Assembly: GCA_004194705.1 (NCBI GenBank)
Contig: SADC01000025.1
Span: 124,001-188,000, forward strand
Direction of reading: 5' to 3'
Length of the DNA stretch: 64,000 nt
Source: Ditylenchus dipsaci
Taxonomy: Eukaryota; Nematoda; Chromadorea; Rhabditida; Anguinidae
Shown: positions 1-11,600 of the stretch, piece after piece
Layout: every line of letters starts with the position of its first letter
How positions within the stretch are numbered: position 1 is the first letter of the stretch
Made by a program: the position numbers and the translations under genes
The notes under the pieces: generated by a model
Database searches by the model: none
Told to the model about the DNA's origin: nothing
Seen by the model: only the letters and a program-made list of their open reading frames with translations

Positions 1-220
1 ATGACACCATCAACGCACAGTTGTACAATAATCTCGGCTGAGTTGCAGACCAAAACACTACCCGTAACCCGCTTTTGTCCGAAAATCCACCATTTTGGGG
101 TTTTTCTCTTATTAATTTCGTTAAAGTTCTCTGATTTTTTTCACAACTGCATATGTTTCATATACTAGTGTGTAGCCAAGACTCTAAGCTTTCATTTGAG
201 CTATCAAACAGAAAAACTAA
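1..220. other. left edge, no feature recognised
   Basis: AT-rich sequence before the first foldback element. No coding exon, RNA gene or repeat boundary is recognised; it is interrupted by the window edge. Confidence 0.5.
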
Positions 221-650
221 TACAGTCGACGCTCCCAATAACATACACCCCAAAAGTTCGTTCCGCCTAGGGTCCGACACTTTTTTTAGCCCCATTTTTT
301 CAAAATTTTTCCATTTCTGTTTTGACAGTCTGGTCGCAAATATCGCAAGGATTCCGATTTTGCCGATCATTTTTGCAGAAAACAACGATTTTGACATTTA
401 AAAATCAAAAACTCCCATTAACATACACCGAAATCCAAAACAGGTGTATGTTAATGGGAGTTTTTGCTTTTTAAATGTCAAATCATTGTTTTCTGCAAAA
501 TGATCGGCAAAATCGGAATCCTTGCGATATTTGCGACCAGACTGTCAAAACAAAAATGGAAAAAATTTGAAAAAATGGGGCTAAAAATAGTGTCGGACCC
601 GAGGCGGGAACGAACTTTTGGGGTGTATGTTATTGGGAGCGTCGACTGTA
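221..650. mobile_element. foldback MITE, Tc1/mariner-like ends
   Basis: Nearly the whole element is one inverted repeat. The left arm starts TACAGTCGACGCTCCC and the right arm ends GGGAGCGTCGACTGTA. The arms meet near 420-440 around a GTGTATGTTAATGGG motif. TA at both ends fits a Tc1/mariner-type TA target duplication. Open frames inside are mirror images of each other and are not genes. Diverged relatives lie at 24831-25262 and 47520-47850. Confidence 0.75.
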
Positions 651-1672
651 CTTAGTTATGGGCAAAATTAAAAAAAACACGCAACCATGTCTAATTCGAT
701 ACACTCGCACCCAGGGCTGTCACCGAAATTTCCGGTATTGTTTTGGAACTAACGTTTTTGCAATTTTCATTTACATGATAATTTACAACCTTATACTCAA
801 AATGTAGCGCTGCTTCTTGCCGTTATTTTCAGTATATGGTTGTAAATGATAATGTGAATTAAAATTGCGAAAAAATGTCAGTGCCAACATAGTACCGAAA
901 TCCTGCCCTCAAAAATACTCTTTTATTCCTTGGTCATAACTTCGCTAGCTACCTTATTTTTCTGGAGTGATTTTGTGTGGAAAAATTTCTATCCGATTCT
1001 CCGTGAAATTCTGACTCTAAAAAGTCACTTAACGCATCGACAAATAAATATAATTGGTAGAGGTTGAGGCGATATAAAACTAAGTGGGTAGCATTTATGC
1101 TGGTTTCCTTTCATTTTGATGGTCATTTGCTTAATTCGCAAAATTGAGGCAGTTGGTGACAGCAAAGCAATGCTGGAAATGGTTGCAATCGATTGCTCGA
1201 TAGTTTTTGGCCCTAGAGGTCAGTGAACTTACTAAAATGTCGAATAAAAATAGGTTATGCAGCCAGTGGGAATCGAACCTGAGAGTTCAAAATATTCGCT
1301 CCTCGATGTGCAAACTCCCCCTTAAAATATTCGCATTATGATTTGCCCCCCCCCTCTTTAATTCAGCTCACTCACTGAAAAAAAGTGAAAAATAAACTTT
1401 AAACCCAAAAATTATTTCGCACATATATTTATTACGTTTTTTTAACTCCATGAGCTCTACCGATTCCGCGTTTTGGATTCGGGTTGAACACCCAAAAATC
1501 TCGAGATCGACCTCAAAATTGTTCGATTTTGGGCATCCAAAAAATAAACGCCCGGGTCGTTAGTTAGAGAAAATACGGTAATAATAAATTGAAACGGCTT
1601 CCATGCAGGACCAGATACGAAAAAAAGATACACACTCCTTTTAGATAAAAATTATTAATGAAAGCCGTTTAA
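651..1672. other. intergenic, no gene seen
   Basis: AT-rich intergenic DNA. A T-arm-like stretch on the minus strand near 1262-1285 (GGTTCGATTCCCACTGG when reversed) looks like a tRNA-derived fragment. An AATACGGTA end-motif near 1575 belongs to the TACCGTATT MITE family seen at 23064 and 27768. Nothing else is supported. Confidence 0.5.
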
Positions 1673-2470
1673 CACTCCAAAGGCCGAAAAGCACTTTTAC
1701 CTGATTGGACTCAGAATTCAGCGCTGAACATGATGGTTCCGGTCCTTTCCGCTCCAATGATGGTTTAAGTAGGTGTAAAGAGGTCTAGGAGACAACGAAT
1801 TGTGCATAGTCAAAATCCATCTGTGCAGGTGAACCCCTGATTCTGACACCGGATTCGTGTTCAGTGTGTTCAATTTGCATATAAAATTGCTTTTCAAATT
1901 TTGAAGTCACTGTCAAATTTAACTCAACCACTGATTTCCGCTAAAGACAATAAAGATTCAAATATTGAAAATCGATGTCTAATGTTTATTGTCTTGCGCG
2001 GAATTCGAAATTTGACAGTGACTTCGGAATTTAAAGGGGCATGCCCGTGCGTTAAGGCGCGAACCAGCAGTTTTTTTCGAATTTTTTCGAGTCGTCCCAT
2101 TTTTCACTCGTTCTGCGTCAAATCTGATATAGATGACCTTATACTGCTTTTAAAAACTAGACAGAAAACTAAAAAATCTAGACGAGAACGAATGTAAAAA
2201 TTTATCGAGAAAGAAAGAACTGCTGGTTCGCGCCTTTTCTCCCCATCGGGCACGATCATGCCCCTTTAAAGCAATTTTACATGCAAGCGAATCCGGTGTC
2301 AGAATCGAGGTTTTACCTACCCAGGTGAATTTTGACCATGCACAATTCGTTACCTCCTGGACCCCTTTACACCTACTTAACCCATTATTGAAGCGGAAAG
2401 GACGGCACCATCATGTTCAGCGTTGAATTCTGAGTCCAACTAGGTAAAGTGCTACTCGGCCTTTGGAGTG
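1673..2470. mobile_element. TTAA-flanked foldback element
   Basis: The left end CACTCCAAAGGCCGA and right end TCGGCCTTTGGAGTG are perfect inverts, with TTAA immediately outside both (1669-1672 and 2471-2474). The inverted arms continue for about 200 bp. The loop holds a second nested inverted repeat, roughly 2032-2275, with ends AAAGGGGCATGCCCGTG and CATGCCCCTTTAAAG. End and subterminal motifs (gactcagaattc, gctgaacatgatgg) recur in the element at 16288-21125, so the two are related. Confidence 0.7.
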
Positions 2471-2625
2471 TTAAAAGGCACATCTTTAGCATTTATGGAA
2501 GAAGTTACGTGCCATAACCCAATGCTTGATCTAAAGATATCAAAAAAATAATGTGCGGTTGCCAATTTCAGGATGAATTTTTAAATAAAGTAAAAATAGT
2601 AAAATTAGCTTGAAAGGTTGAAAAT

Positions 2626-4010
2626 AGAGACAGAAACGGGACGGGATCCCGTCGGGATCCCGATCCCGCCCGAGCCGATTTCGGGCCAAAATCCCGTCCC
2701 GAAATCCCGCCCGATCATTTCTAAAAATCCGATCCCGATCCCGAAATTCGGTGAATCCCGAGCGACAATTTCAGGCCTTTTTTGTTCGAAAAACCACCAA
2801 TTTTCCACTTTTTCACTTAAAAATTTCATCCAAATTAAAAATTTTATAATTTTTTCTTTTATATGATTTTTGCGGAATTTTCGGGTTGTTTTTATTTGAT
2901 TAATTTTTCTAAAGTAGCCATACAGATTTTCACCCATTAATAATATGGACGAGCACTTTCTCCAATGGTATTGTTTTGATAAAAATATGGGCAACGAGAG
3001 ACAGCGCCATTTCAGATTGCGCCATTTCAAATTGCGCCATATTCAACTTGCGCCACTGCATATTGCGCCAAAATCAAATTGCGCCATTATAAAGCTTCCA
3101 ATTGTTGGCCATCTGTCAGAAATTGGTCATTGAAGGACATGAAAACATGTTGAAAGCACAAGATCCATTAAATAAGTTCAATAGACGCATTCAATCACAA
3201 TTTTGTGAAAATATATTTGAAAAATAAGCTTGGGGGACCAAGGCAAATGACTGAGGAGTACACTTTGCTTGAGTGGCTATGCACACCAAACTCTACTCTT
3301 CCTAAAGTCACCTTTAATACCGAATTAGAACAGATTTTGTTAAAATTTAGTCTGCAAAATGCATTTGCCTATTTGTGATTACACCAAATAAAGGCGCAAT
3401 TTGCAGTGGCGCAATTTGAATATGGCGCAGTTCGCAGTGGCGCAATCTGCATTGGCGCAATTTGAATATGGCGCAGTTCGCAGTGGCGCAATCTGCATTG
3501 GCGCAATTTGAATATGGCGCAATCTGAAATTGCGCTGTCTCTCGCTGCCCAAAAATATACCTGGATCTATAGTTCCTAACAAGCTATCAACTGATCCACT
3601 GTGGTTAAAAAAATTATTTTTTAATAACAACTGAATGTTTTCAAGTCATAATATGTTAATCGAATAGCATGTAAAAAAATGAAGCGATAAATGATAATCT
3701 AAAATAATTATGATCAGAAAAATCACTAAAAAATATTAGATCGTATTATTCACAGGTAAATTATTATTAAAATAAAGTAAACTATCAGTAGCAAACCATT
3801 TGAGTCGTTAAAAATAACCAAAATTAGAAAAATTTAGCACAAAGATGCGAATTTTTTTCTGAGTTTACGATATTTTTAAAATCCCGAAATTTTTTCGGGA
3901 TCCCGACGGAATCCCGAACTTTATTTTCCAAAATCCCGATCCGATCCCGAATTTTTTTCGGCCGAAAATCCCGTCCCGAAATCCCGCCCGAAGGCCTTTT
4001 TCTGTCTCTA
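2626..4010. mobile_element. tandem-array-TIR element, gggatcccg type
   Basis: The element starts AGAGACAGAAACGGGACGGG and ends with the invert, CTGTCTCTA. Both ends are runs of short GGGATCCCG/CCCGATCCCG units (2636-2760 and 3880-3995). The 9-bp GTTGAAAAT lies directly outside each end (2617-2625 and 4011-4019), a clear target duplication of MULE-typical length. No transposase is visible; a second element (2989-3550) is inserted inside. The same end sequence recurs at 47902-48977 and, solo, at 27147-27290. Confidence 0.8.
2989..3550. mobile_element. nested tandem-array-TIR element, attgcgcca type
   Basis: The inverted ends GGGCAACGAGAGACAGCGCC and GGGCAGCGAGAGACAGCGCA (right end reversed) lead into arrays of an ATTGCGCCA-type unit of about 15 bp: about five units on the left (3007-3090) and about ten on the right (3392-3535). 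AAAAATAT flanks both ends (2981-2988, 3551-3558), an 8-bp duplication. It sits inside the 2626-4010 element, so it is the younger insertion. It is non-coding. Confidence 0.8.
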
Positions 4011-4019
4011 GTTGAAAAT

Positions 4020-5650
4020 ACAATGCGGACTCAGAATTTATGTCCTGTTTTCGCCTTATTTTCAAACTAAAAATAAAAAGCCAAAGAAACCAATTTTGTC
4101 TGATTTAAAAAATATTAATAAATGGAAACTATCATTTTTTCAAACACTAAATTTTTCAACCTCTATTAAAATAGGCTATTATGCAGTTTTTCGTTTTTTT
4201 CCCAAGCTCATCCAGCGAATTTATATAAACCTGTGAATCTAAAAGAGATGAAAAACACATTTGAGTGGCTGGATGGTCTCGAAGCATTTGCGCCTGAATC
4301 GATTTCCATTCATTGCCCCCCCCCTCCTCACATCCACTTCTTGCACTTCCCCTCATTGTTTCTTGTGGGTGTTGTGCCGGACAGAATTATGCGCAGAATC
4401 TTGCTGCTTTCCCTCTTCACTCATCTGCTTTTTCTGCTTGCGCCTATTTCTAGTAATAACAACAACTTAGGGCTGTGTGTGTTATATGGAGAAAGGGGCT
4501 AGACCAGAGCACAACTTTATCAAAAGTGTGTAAAATCTATATATTTGCTTAATTCCAAGTCACTTGGCTTATTAAGGTGCAGCTGAGTCTCGATATAACG
4601 CCACCCTCGATACGAAACCACATACATTTTATTTTAGTTGGCCGACAAAGAATTTACCCTCGATGTAAGAGCACTGATAGGTGGTATTCAGGAGGTCCCA
4701 CTCTACCTCAAAAACTTGGTAAAGTGATATGGAATTCTAATTTACGCCGATCCCATGGGGGTCATTTGATTCTTCAAAAACTACGATAGAAGGGCAACAT
4801 GCTGATCACAAAAATCAAAAAAATATTTATGAAAAGACCGGTAACGACGGCTTTTTGAGATTTGGTAAAGAGTTGGCCAAAAGATTTGACGAAAACGACA
4901 TTTGACACAATCACGATTTGCCAAAACGGCGTTTGACAATTTGACAACTCGAATTTACACGAAAGTATTCGTTGTTTAACTAGTAAAAGAGGTAAAAGTT
5001 TTTTCATGCATAACAAAACCAACATACAGTCTGTCTTCCACGTAATAATAACCTTCACCTCGACCGCTTTTTGCTAAAAAAAACAAAGGCACAAATTAAA
5101 AACACCCTTTAAAATTTGTGAATCTTCCATTCAATTAAAATCGAGAAGTAAAAATATAAATTTCAGTGGAACTTTACATATTTTAGGGGGAAGAGTTACA
5201 AAATTTGAGGGTGTTTTCATCTAAAACCAAAAAAAAAACAGATAGTTCGTAAAATTCCGTTCTGTAGGGTTTCGATTTTCGTCGAATGTCTCCTAGCCAT
5301 AAAATTACATTGTTTAATGGCTTGTTCACGTTGTTCGAGTTAGAGTTAGAGTTCGGGTTTTTGGTTACGTGAACACCTCTGATCCGAACTCTAACTCTAA
5401 CTCGAACAACGTGAACAAGCCATAATAGGTAAATTTTAATAAGGCTCGATTTAATTTGGTTGAATTTTTGCGATACACTAGGTTTCAGCGTGACTATTGA
5501 GCGTTCGTGTTTTGCTATGCCATATTGGTTTTACATACTCACGTAAAAAATAACTGTTTCTCGTGCACTAACCTTCAGATCCGCTTCAGATTATTTCGCA
5601 GTAGTGAGAGCTGGGTTGTTTCAGCTACCCAATAACCATAACTCCCGACC
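4020..5650. other. intergenic, upstream of macoilin
   Basis: No supported gene. An open stretch at 4389-4502 would encode a short signal-peptide-like Leu-rich segment but has no supporting context. A MITE remnant at about 4579-4740 carries GAGTCTCGATATAACGCC. A perfect 106-bp hairpin lies at 5318-5423, arms ATGGCTTGTTCACGTTGTTC and its invert, with tandem GAGTTA units next to the tip. The macoilin promoter should lie here, but no element is recognised. Confidence 0.45.
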
Positions 5651-8600
5651 ATGATGAAAAGAATGCGAACTGTGGATGTGCCTCCCAAATTTCGTCGTCC
5701 CCTCAAAACCGCACATCCAGCAGGCTTGGTGAATCTGCGTATTTTAAGTAGGTCTCACTTTTTCAGTTTCGGAATTTGTCTAAAAAGGCTAATTTCTCGT
5801 GTAGTAGCACCAAAAACTCAATTTGCTTGCAGATTCTTCAGCCCGAACAACCTAATCTACTTGAAATTTGTTCTGATGTGGCTTGGTTGCATTGCCCTCG
5901 ACTTCGTCGTTGGCTTCCGATTCGAGCTGTTGTGGCCAGTGTGGCTGCTGGTTCGTCACCTGTATGAGTCGTTCCGTGTGCATGCTTTCTCCTCTTCCCT
6001 ACACTACTCTGTGAGCTATTTTCCCTTCCTGTAAAGGAATGCTAAATGAGCAAGCTATTACGTCTCTTTTTAGGCTTTTTCTGTTTTCTTTGTTTGCGTC
6101 ACAGCCACTTCAGGTATTTGACCTTTTTCGTTCTATGAAAAAATATTTTTTTTTCAGATCTCGTCTGCTATTTATTTATACCTATTCAAGTTTTACTGTT
6201 CATTGCTAGCACATATGTTGGGTACAGTTCGTCTATCAGTCCAGTAGGTTTTTAATTGTTGGTTTTGACTGTGCCTCTTTAGGGGTTATGCGTAGGCTTG
6301 CCAGTTCGCATTTTTTTTGAGATAGGGATTTTTTTATTTTTTGCAATTTTAGGATTTCTGTAATTTCTGGGATTGGAATCCCGAGAATCCCAGAAATCCC
6401 ATAAAAGTTGGGATTTTTTTATTAAGAAATATAAATCGATTGGGTTCGGGATTTTGGTCATTGCGCCGGTGGGATTGGGATTTCTGAAATTTCTATGATT
6501 CCTATCCCGGGAATCCCTTGGGCTTCTAATTCCACTGCCAAGCATAGTTTTGCGTGCTTTTTAACAGAAAAAAATTGTTTAACCTGATATTGAAAATTAT
6601 ATGCCCGGTTGCGTAAACACCTTTCCAGAAACTAAACGGATTTACGGACCGATTGTTTTGGATAATCATTTTCGGGAGAGGGCTGATTCGCCATCGCTGA
6701 ATTCGCCGTCGCAAAACGGAATTTTGCGCCAGTTTTCCCTGAATTCACCGTTTGCGACGGCGAATTCAGCGACGGCGAATTAGCCCTCTCCCTCATTTTC
6801 TTTGGCGCAAATACACTTTTTCATGGCGCAAATTATTTGGTGCAAATGAACTTTTTTCAGCTCAAATAAACTTTTTACTGCGCAGATTTACTTTTTCTTG
6901 GCACAAGTTCAGTAAAAATTGACGCAAATTTAGTGAATTTGCGCCGAGAACCAGTAAATCTGCGCCACAATAAAAAGTGTGTTCGCGCCAAGGAAACTTG
7001 AATTTGAGCCATCGAAAATGATTATCCGATTATTTTATCCAACACCTGTCTTTTTTTCGATTTTATCTGGGATTAATTTTTTTTGCTCTCTGGTTCAGAA
7101 TTTCTGGTCAAAATGAGAAGGACCAAAAAAATTCTTTGAATTTGTCTGAACAATTATCCTAATTCGGAAAGCAAACTCAAGAAGATAACCCTACCAAAAA
7201 TTTGAAGGCATAGTTGTGCAGTAGGGTTGTACAGCCTGCGGCCCGCAAAACTTGCATCCACCACGATATTTTGGAAAGGTAAATAGCTGTGCAACCCCGC
7301 AGGAGACATCTTCGGTATCAGATATCTTCGGATACTTTTAAGATCCTGCTTTGAAATCCTAGAAAGCCTTTATCCCGCACTTAATATTTTTCGCGGAGTA
7401 TGAGACAAAAAGGCCATGTAATTTCACTGAAGTGGTTTCTTAAAAAGGTCGCGTACAATTTGATTAAGAATTACGATTTTTCGTGGTCCTCTCTATGGTT
7501 TTGATAATGGTCAGGTTGGGTAGGGCCTAAACTACAAGGAGGACCTCCGACACGATAAAAAAAATTAAATTTCACTCAAATCATGTTGAACACAAAAGCC
7601 CGTTTTTTGAAATCGGGAACAGGAAAAGTTATGGCTCTTTATAACCACAACCTGGCCAAGCTGTGAAAACTTAAAAAAGTTTTTTCAACACAAAATGTAG
7701 ATGACAATAATTCTTGTTTTATTTAGCGGACAGAGGTATTTGCCTGCCTTCCCTGTTTCTCTGGACTTTATTTCTCGCCTTTGAATACTCAATGCGCTAC
7801 AGGTTTGACAATGCTACATGGTATTTGACGCGTTCTTCGTGGCTAACTGCCGTCTTTTCCCGTCAACGGCTGGTAAGCAAATTTTTACTCACATTTATTT
7901 ATTAATCATTTTTGTTGCAGACAATGTATCAGTTGGATCAGCTAGTGGGTCGTCTCCGCCGCCTTCTCTATCACCTAGACTAGAGTTGTACAGGCCTTTT
8001 GCCGCCCATTGCTTAGGCTTTCCCATAGTCACTCTGGGCTTCCGGGTCAAATCCTTCTTCAGGTATCCAAGTCTTATTATGTGTAAAGGTAACAAAGATA
8101 GATTTCATTGTGACATTTTCAGCAAGTGGAGAATGAGGGTTCGTAAGGAGGAAGTAATGCGACAAAATGAGTTCTTCGAACGGATACTTGCTAGTGCGGT
8201 GCCCTCGACATTTGAAGACCGTCGCCACTTTATTTCGTCTAGGCACTACTTGGACTTGGAGCAGGATGCGATAGGTCAGTTGTCGCCCAGGCAAATCCCG
8301 AACCCAAGTTCTAAAATGCCTGTAATTACCAAGAAGCAATTTTCAAATGGATGTCAAGCTTATATTGCTGTTACTTAATTTTTCCTAATGAGCATCAACA
8401 ACCCCCTCCCTCATTCAAAATCGTGTTCTTGTGTTGAATTTTTGACTCATTTTTTTGAAAACTTCTCTCAGCCAACTTACCACCCAGGCAACTTCATTTC
8501 GTAGCTCATTTGACTACATTTCGAGTCTTTGAAAAATGAACCAAAAAAACACCATGAGCACGATTTTGAGCGAAGAGGCGGGCGCTAATTAGGAAAAATA

Positions 8601-11600
8601 CGGATATAATGGTTGTTACATGTGACTAAACATTTACTTTGTGTGTTTTCTACACGATGTGCAAAAGAAATTCGAAGTGCGATGAGCTATACAGTCTCCT
8701 CTCGCTATAGTGCAGTCGCTGAGGGTGCCAAAAAACCGTACTGTATCGAGAGTCGCACTGTAGCGAGAAGGGACTGTAGCCAATTTAATTTGAGGGGTCC
8801 CAGAAAATGAGTTGTTAAATAAGTTTGCCCATAAATATCATTTTTTGTGGGGACACCCAGGTTTATACTCGTCTTGTATCTGAAAAAAGGCTATCCAACG
8901 ACATGTTGATTGCCTCCATGTGGCTCGAAAATTACGGGATACAAGAGCAGTTATTAAAAAGTTGCATTTTTAAATGGAACTTTTTACTCTAAAATGTGAC
9001 TTTATACTATAAATGGGCTGTTTTTGTCCTGTAAATGCCCGGTAGCTCAGATTTGATTTCAGAATTCCACCTTAAAGGGACATTGCCGTCTCCGACAACG
9101 GTTGTCCCCGCCAATTCAAATTTTTTCTTTATCGTTGGACTTTAGTACGAATTTTCAACTTGATTTCTAACAAAACTATACCTAAAATTAAATTCTAGGC
9201 CTTGTTTTGTTAGAAACCAAGCTGAAAAACCCGTACAAAAGTTTAATGATTAGGCAAAAAATTTGAATTGGCGGGGAACAATTCAAAACAGGTGGCAATG
9301 GCCATACCTGCACGGGCGCCGGGCGCCGGCGCTGGCGCCCGGCGCCACTTCAGCTGCGGCGCCGGCGCCGGCGCCTGAATGTTAAGATTTCAGCTGTCTT
9401 GACAATGTTTTAGTAAATTCAAATTTTCTCAGATTTTTAATTTCTCATAATTGTTGCTATTCCTAATACAAAAAATTTCTATTTAAAAACATAAAATGTT
9501 AGATTAGTCTTTGTTACATTCTATTATTTTATTTACAAAATGGCTTGATGCCGGCGCCTGGCGCCGTATTTCCTCTTTTAGGCGCCGGCGCCGACGCCCG
9601 GCGCCGAATTAATTGTGGCGCCGGCGCCGACGCCGGCGCCCGGCGCCGATTTTTAGTAGACCCGGCGCCTGGGTCGGCGCCCGGCGCCGATTTTTCTCAG
9701 CGTGCAGGTATGGCAATGGCCCTTTAAACCAGTCATAACCACCACTAACCTGAAATTCTTAGCGATTAAGTCGATCGGACCGGAACTCTGATCAGCTCAA
9801 TCGAATGTTTGCGAAAACTTTAGTAGTTTGTAGATTAATGCGACTCCTAACGTGGTCTGATTCACCTCATCACATGCTTCAGGGCCCCGAAGTAAACAAG
9901 TTCGGGGGTACCGAGATAAGGGTATTCAGGTGTATGGTATCCAGTATCCAATGGTACTCAGGTGTAAGTGTAAACATTGAGGGTCAACTTAGTTGACCCT
10001 CAACTAAAAGTTGAGGGTCAACTAAGTTGACCCCGGCTATAGTTACAGCCATTGCCGTGAATGAAGCTGAAGAAATATTCAATGACAATCTCAATAGAAC
10101 TGTACCCCCACATTTTTACCTTGGCCCCACTGTTGTTTTTTGTGATCTTTTTAAGCTTTAGGCTTAGGCGAAAAAAATCACAAAAAAATCAACAGGTGGT
10201 TTCAAGGCAAAATGGAGATGTGGGGTATAGTTCAATTGAGATGTGGGGTTATAGTTCAATTTAGCCCAGAAAAAAGCCAAAGCGGGCAGAAAAAATATTT
10301 TCTAATATAAACTTAAAAAAACGGGCACAAAAAGCTAAAAAACAAAGGGGAGAAAAAAGCAATACGCTGGCAGAAAAAATATTTATCCAAAAAAACAAGT
10401 TCAAAAAACTTTTTGACTGAAAACTTTTTTACGCTAGGTGAACCTGTAATTTCAGAATCTAAAATTTAGATACCCGATTCGTGTTAAACGTGATCAATTT
10501 GCTTATAAAACTGCTCTTAAAATTTAAAAATTACTGCCAAATTTAAAAGTCCGCTTAGAATAAATACCGAATTTTTGTGAATTATACTCGCAAAGTCATA
10601 AATTTTAATAATGAAAAATTTCGGAAAAAGGACATTCGGGCAACAAAAGATTTCACTTCATTTTATCCAGTGCTTATTGCTATTTTGGAGCGAAAAAAAA
10701 AAGATTTTTACCAAAAACTTCAAAAATAAAAAAGATTTTGGGTCCCAAAAAGGACAAATCTTTTTAAAAAGGACGATTACGAACCCTGTTATACGTTAAT
10801 GCTACATTATATAGTTTCAGATTACGAGCTAGAATCTGCCTACAACGAAGAGAATATGGGCAGCAATTTGGCAGAGAGTCGCCTTTACTCGCAGCCTTCC
10901 TGTACTGGAAACAGTGAGAGCAGCAGTCCCCATCTAGCACTCTGCAATCTAGCTGGGGTCAATTCCTCTACCATTCAGCAGAGCACAATTCCACGCAAAA
11001 ATTCTCAAAAGTGTACTCTAGAGCATTGCCCAGCGGCTTGAGGGGCCAACAACAAATTCAGCAGCAGCATGCTGGCCAACAAATTAGCACTACATTTAGT
11101 AACAACAATGGGTTGAGCTCATCATCTGGATTGCACAGGCGAAATGGTGGGACAGCCGTAAAATCGACATCGAATTGGGCTAGCACGAACTTGGTATGCA
11201 ACAGCAATGGCGGTAACACCGCACCCAGTTTATTTGGCAGAAAGAACAAGCAGAACCTAACATACTCTAACAGGAATAAACATTTGTGTACGTTTATTTA
11301 TGGAAATTTTAAGGGGTAAATTAAAGTGGTTTCTGATCAGCCCTAGTTCCACCGGTACTTCAGGCTAAGAATTATTACCATGCAGACCAATGATAAAAAA
11401 TAATGGCTTTGATTTGGGAAACCAAGGTGAACCGTCGTATATTAGAGTATACTTCCGAGGGATTTGGAATGTGCTCGCATAATCAGTATCGGCCACGGAC
11501 AATTCCCTGCCGCGCCAATTCCTGCTGGGAAATATACGGCTAAAGTGCATAATCCGGTTTTCACTCAAAATAAGGTTTAAAGGGCTTTCTCAGGTGTTTT

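Noticed and set aside
158..655. Mirror-image short frames at the left edge
   Set aside because: They are the two arms of the 221-650 foldback read in opposite senses.
2605..3030. 141-codon minus-strand frame
   Set aside because: Reads through the gggatcccg end array and the boundary of a nested element.
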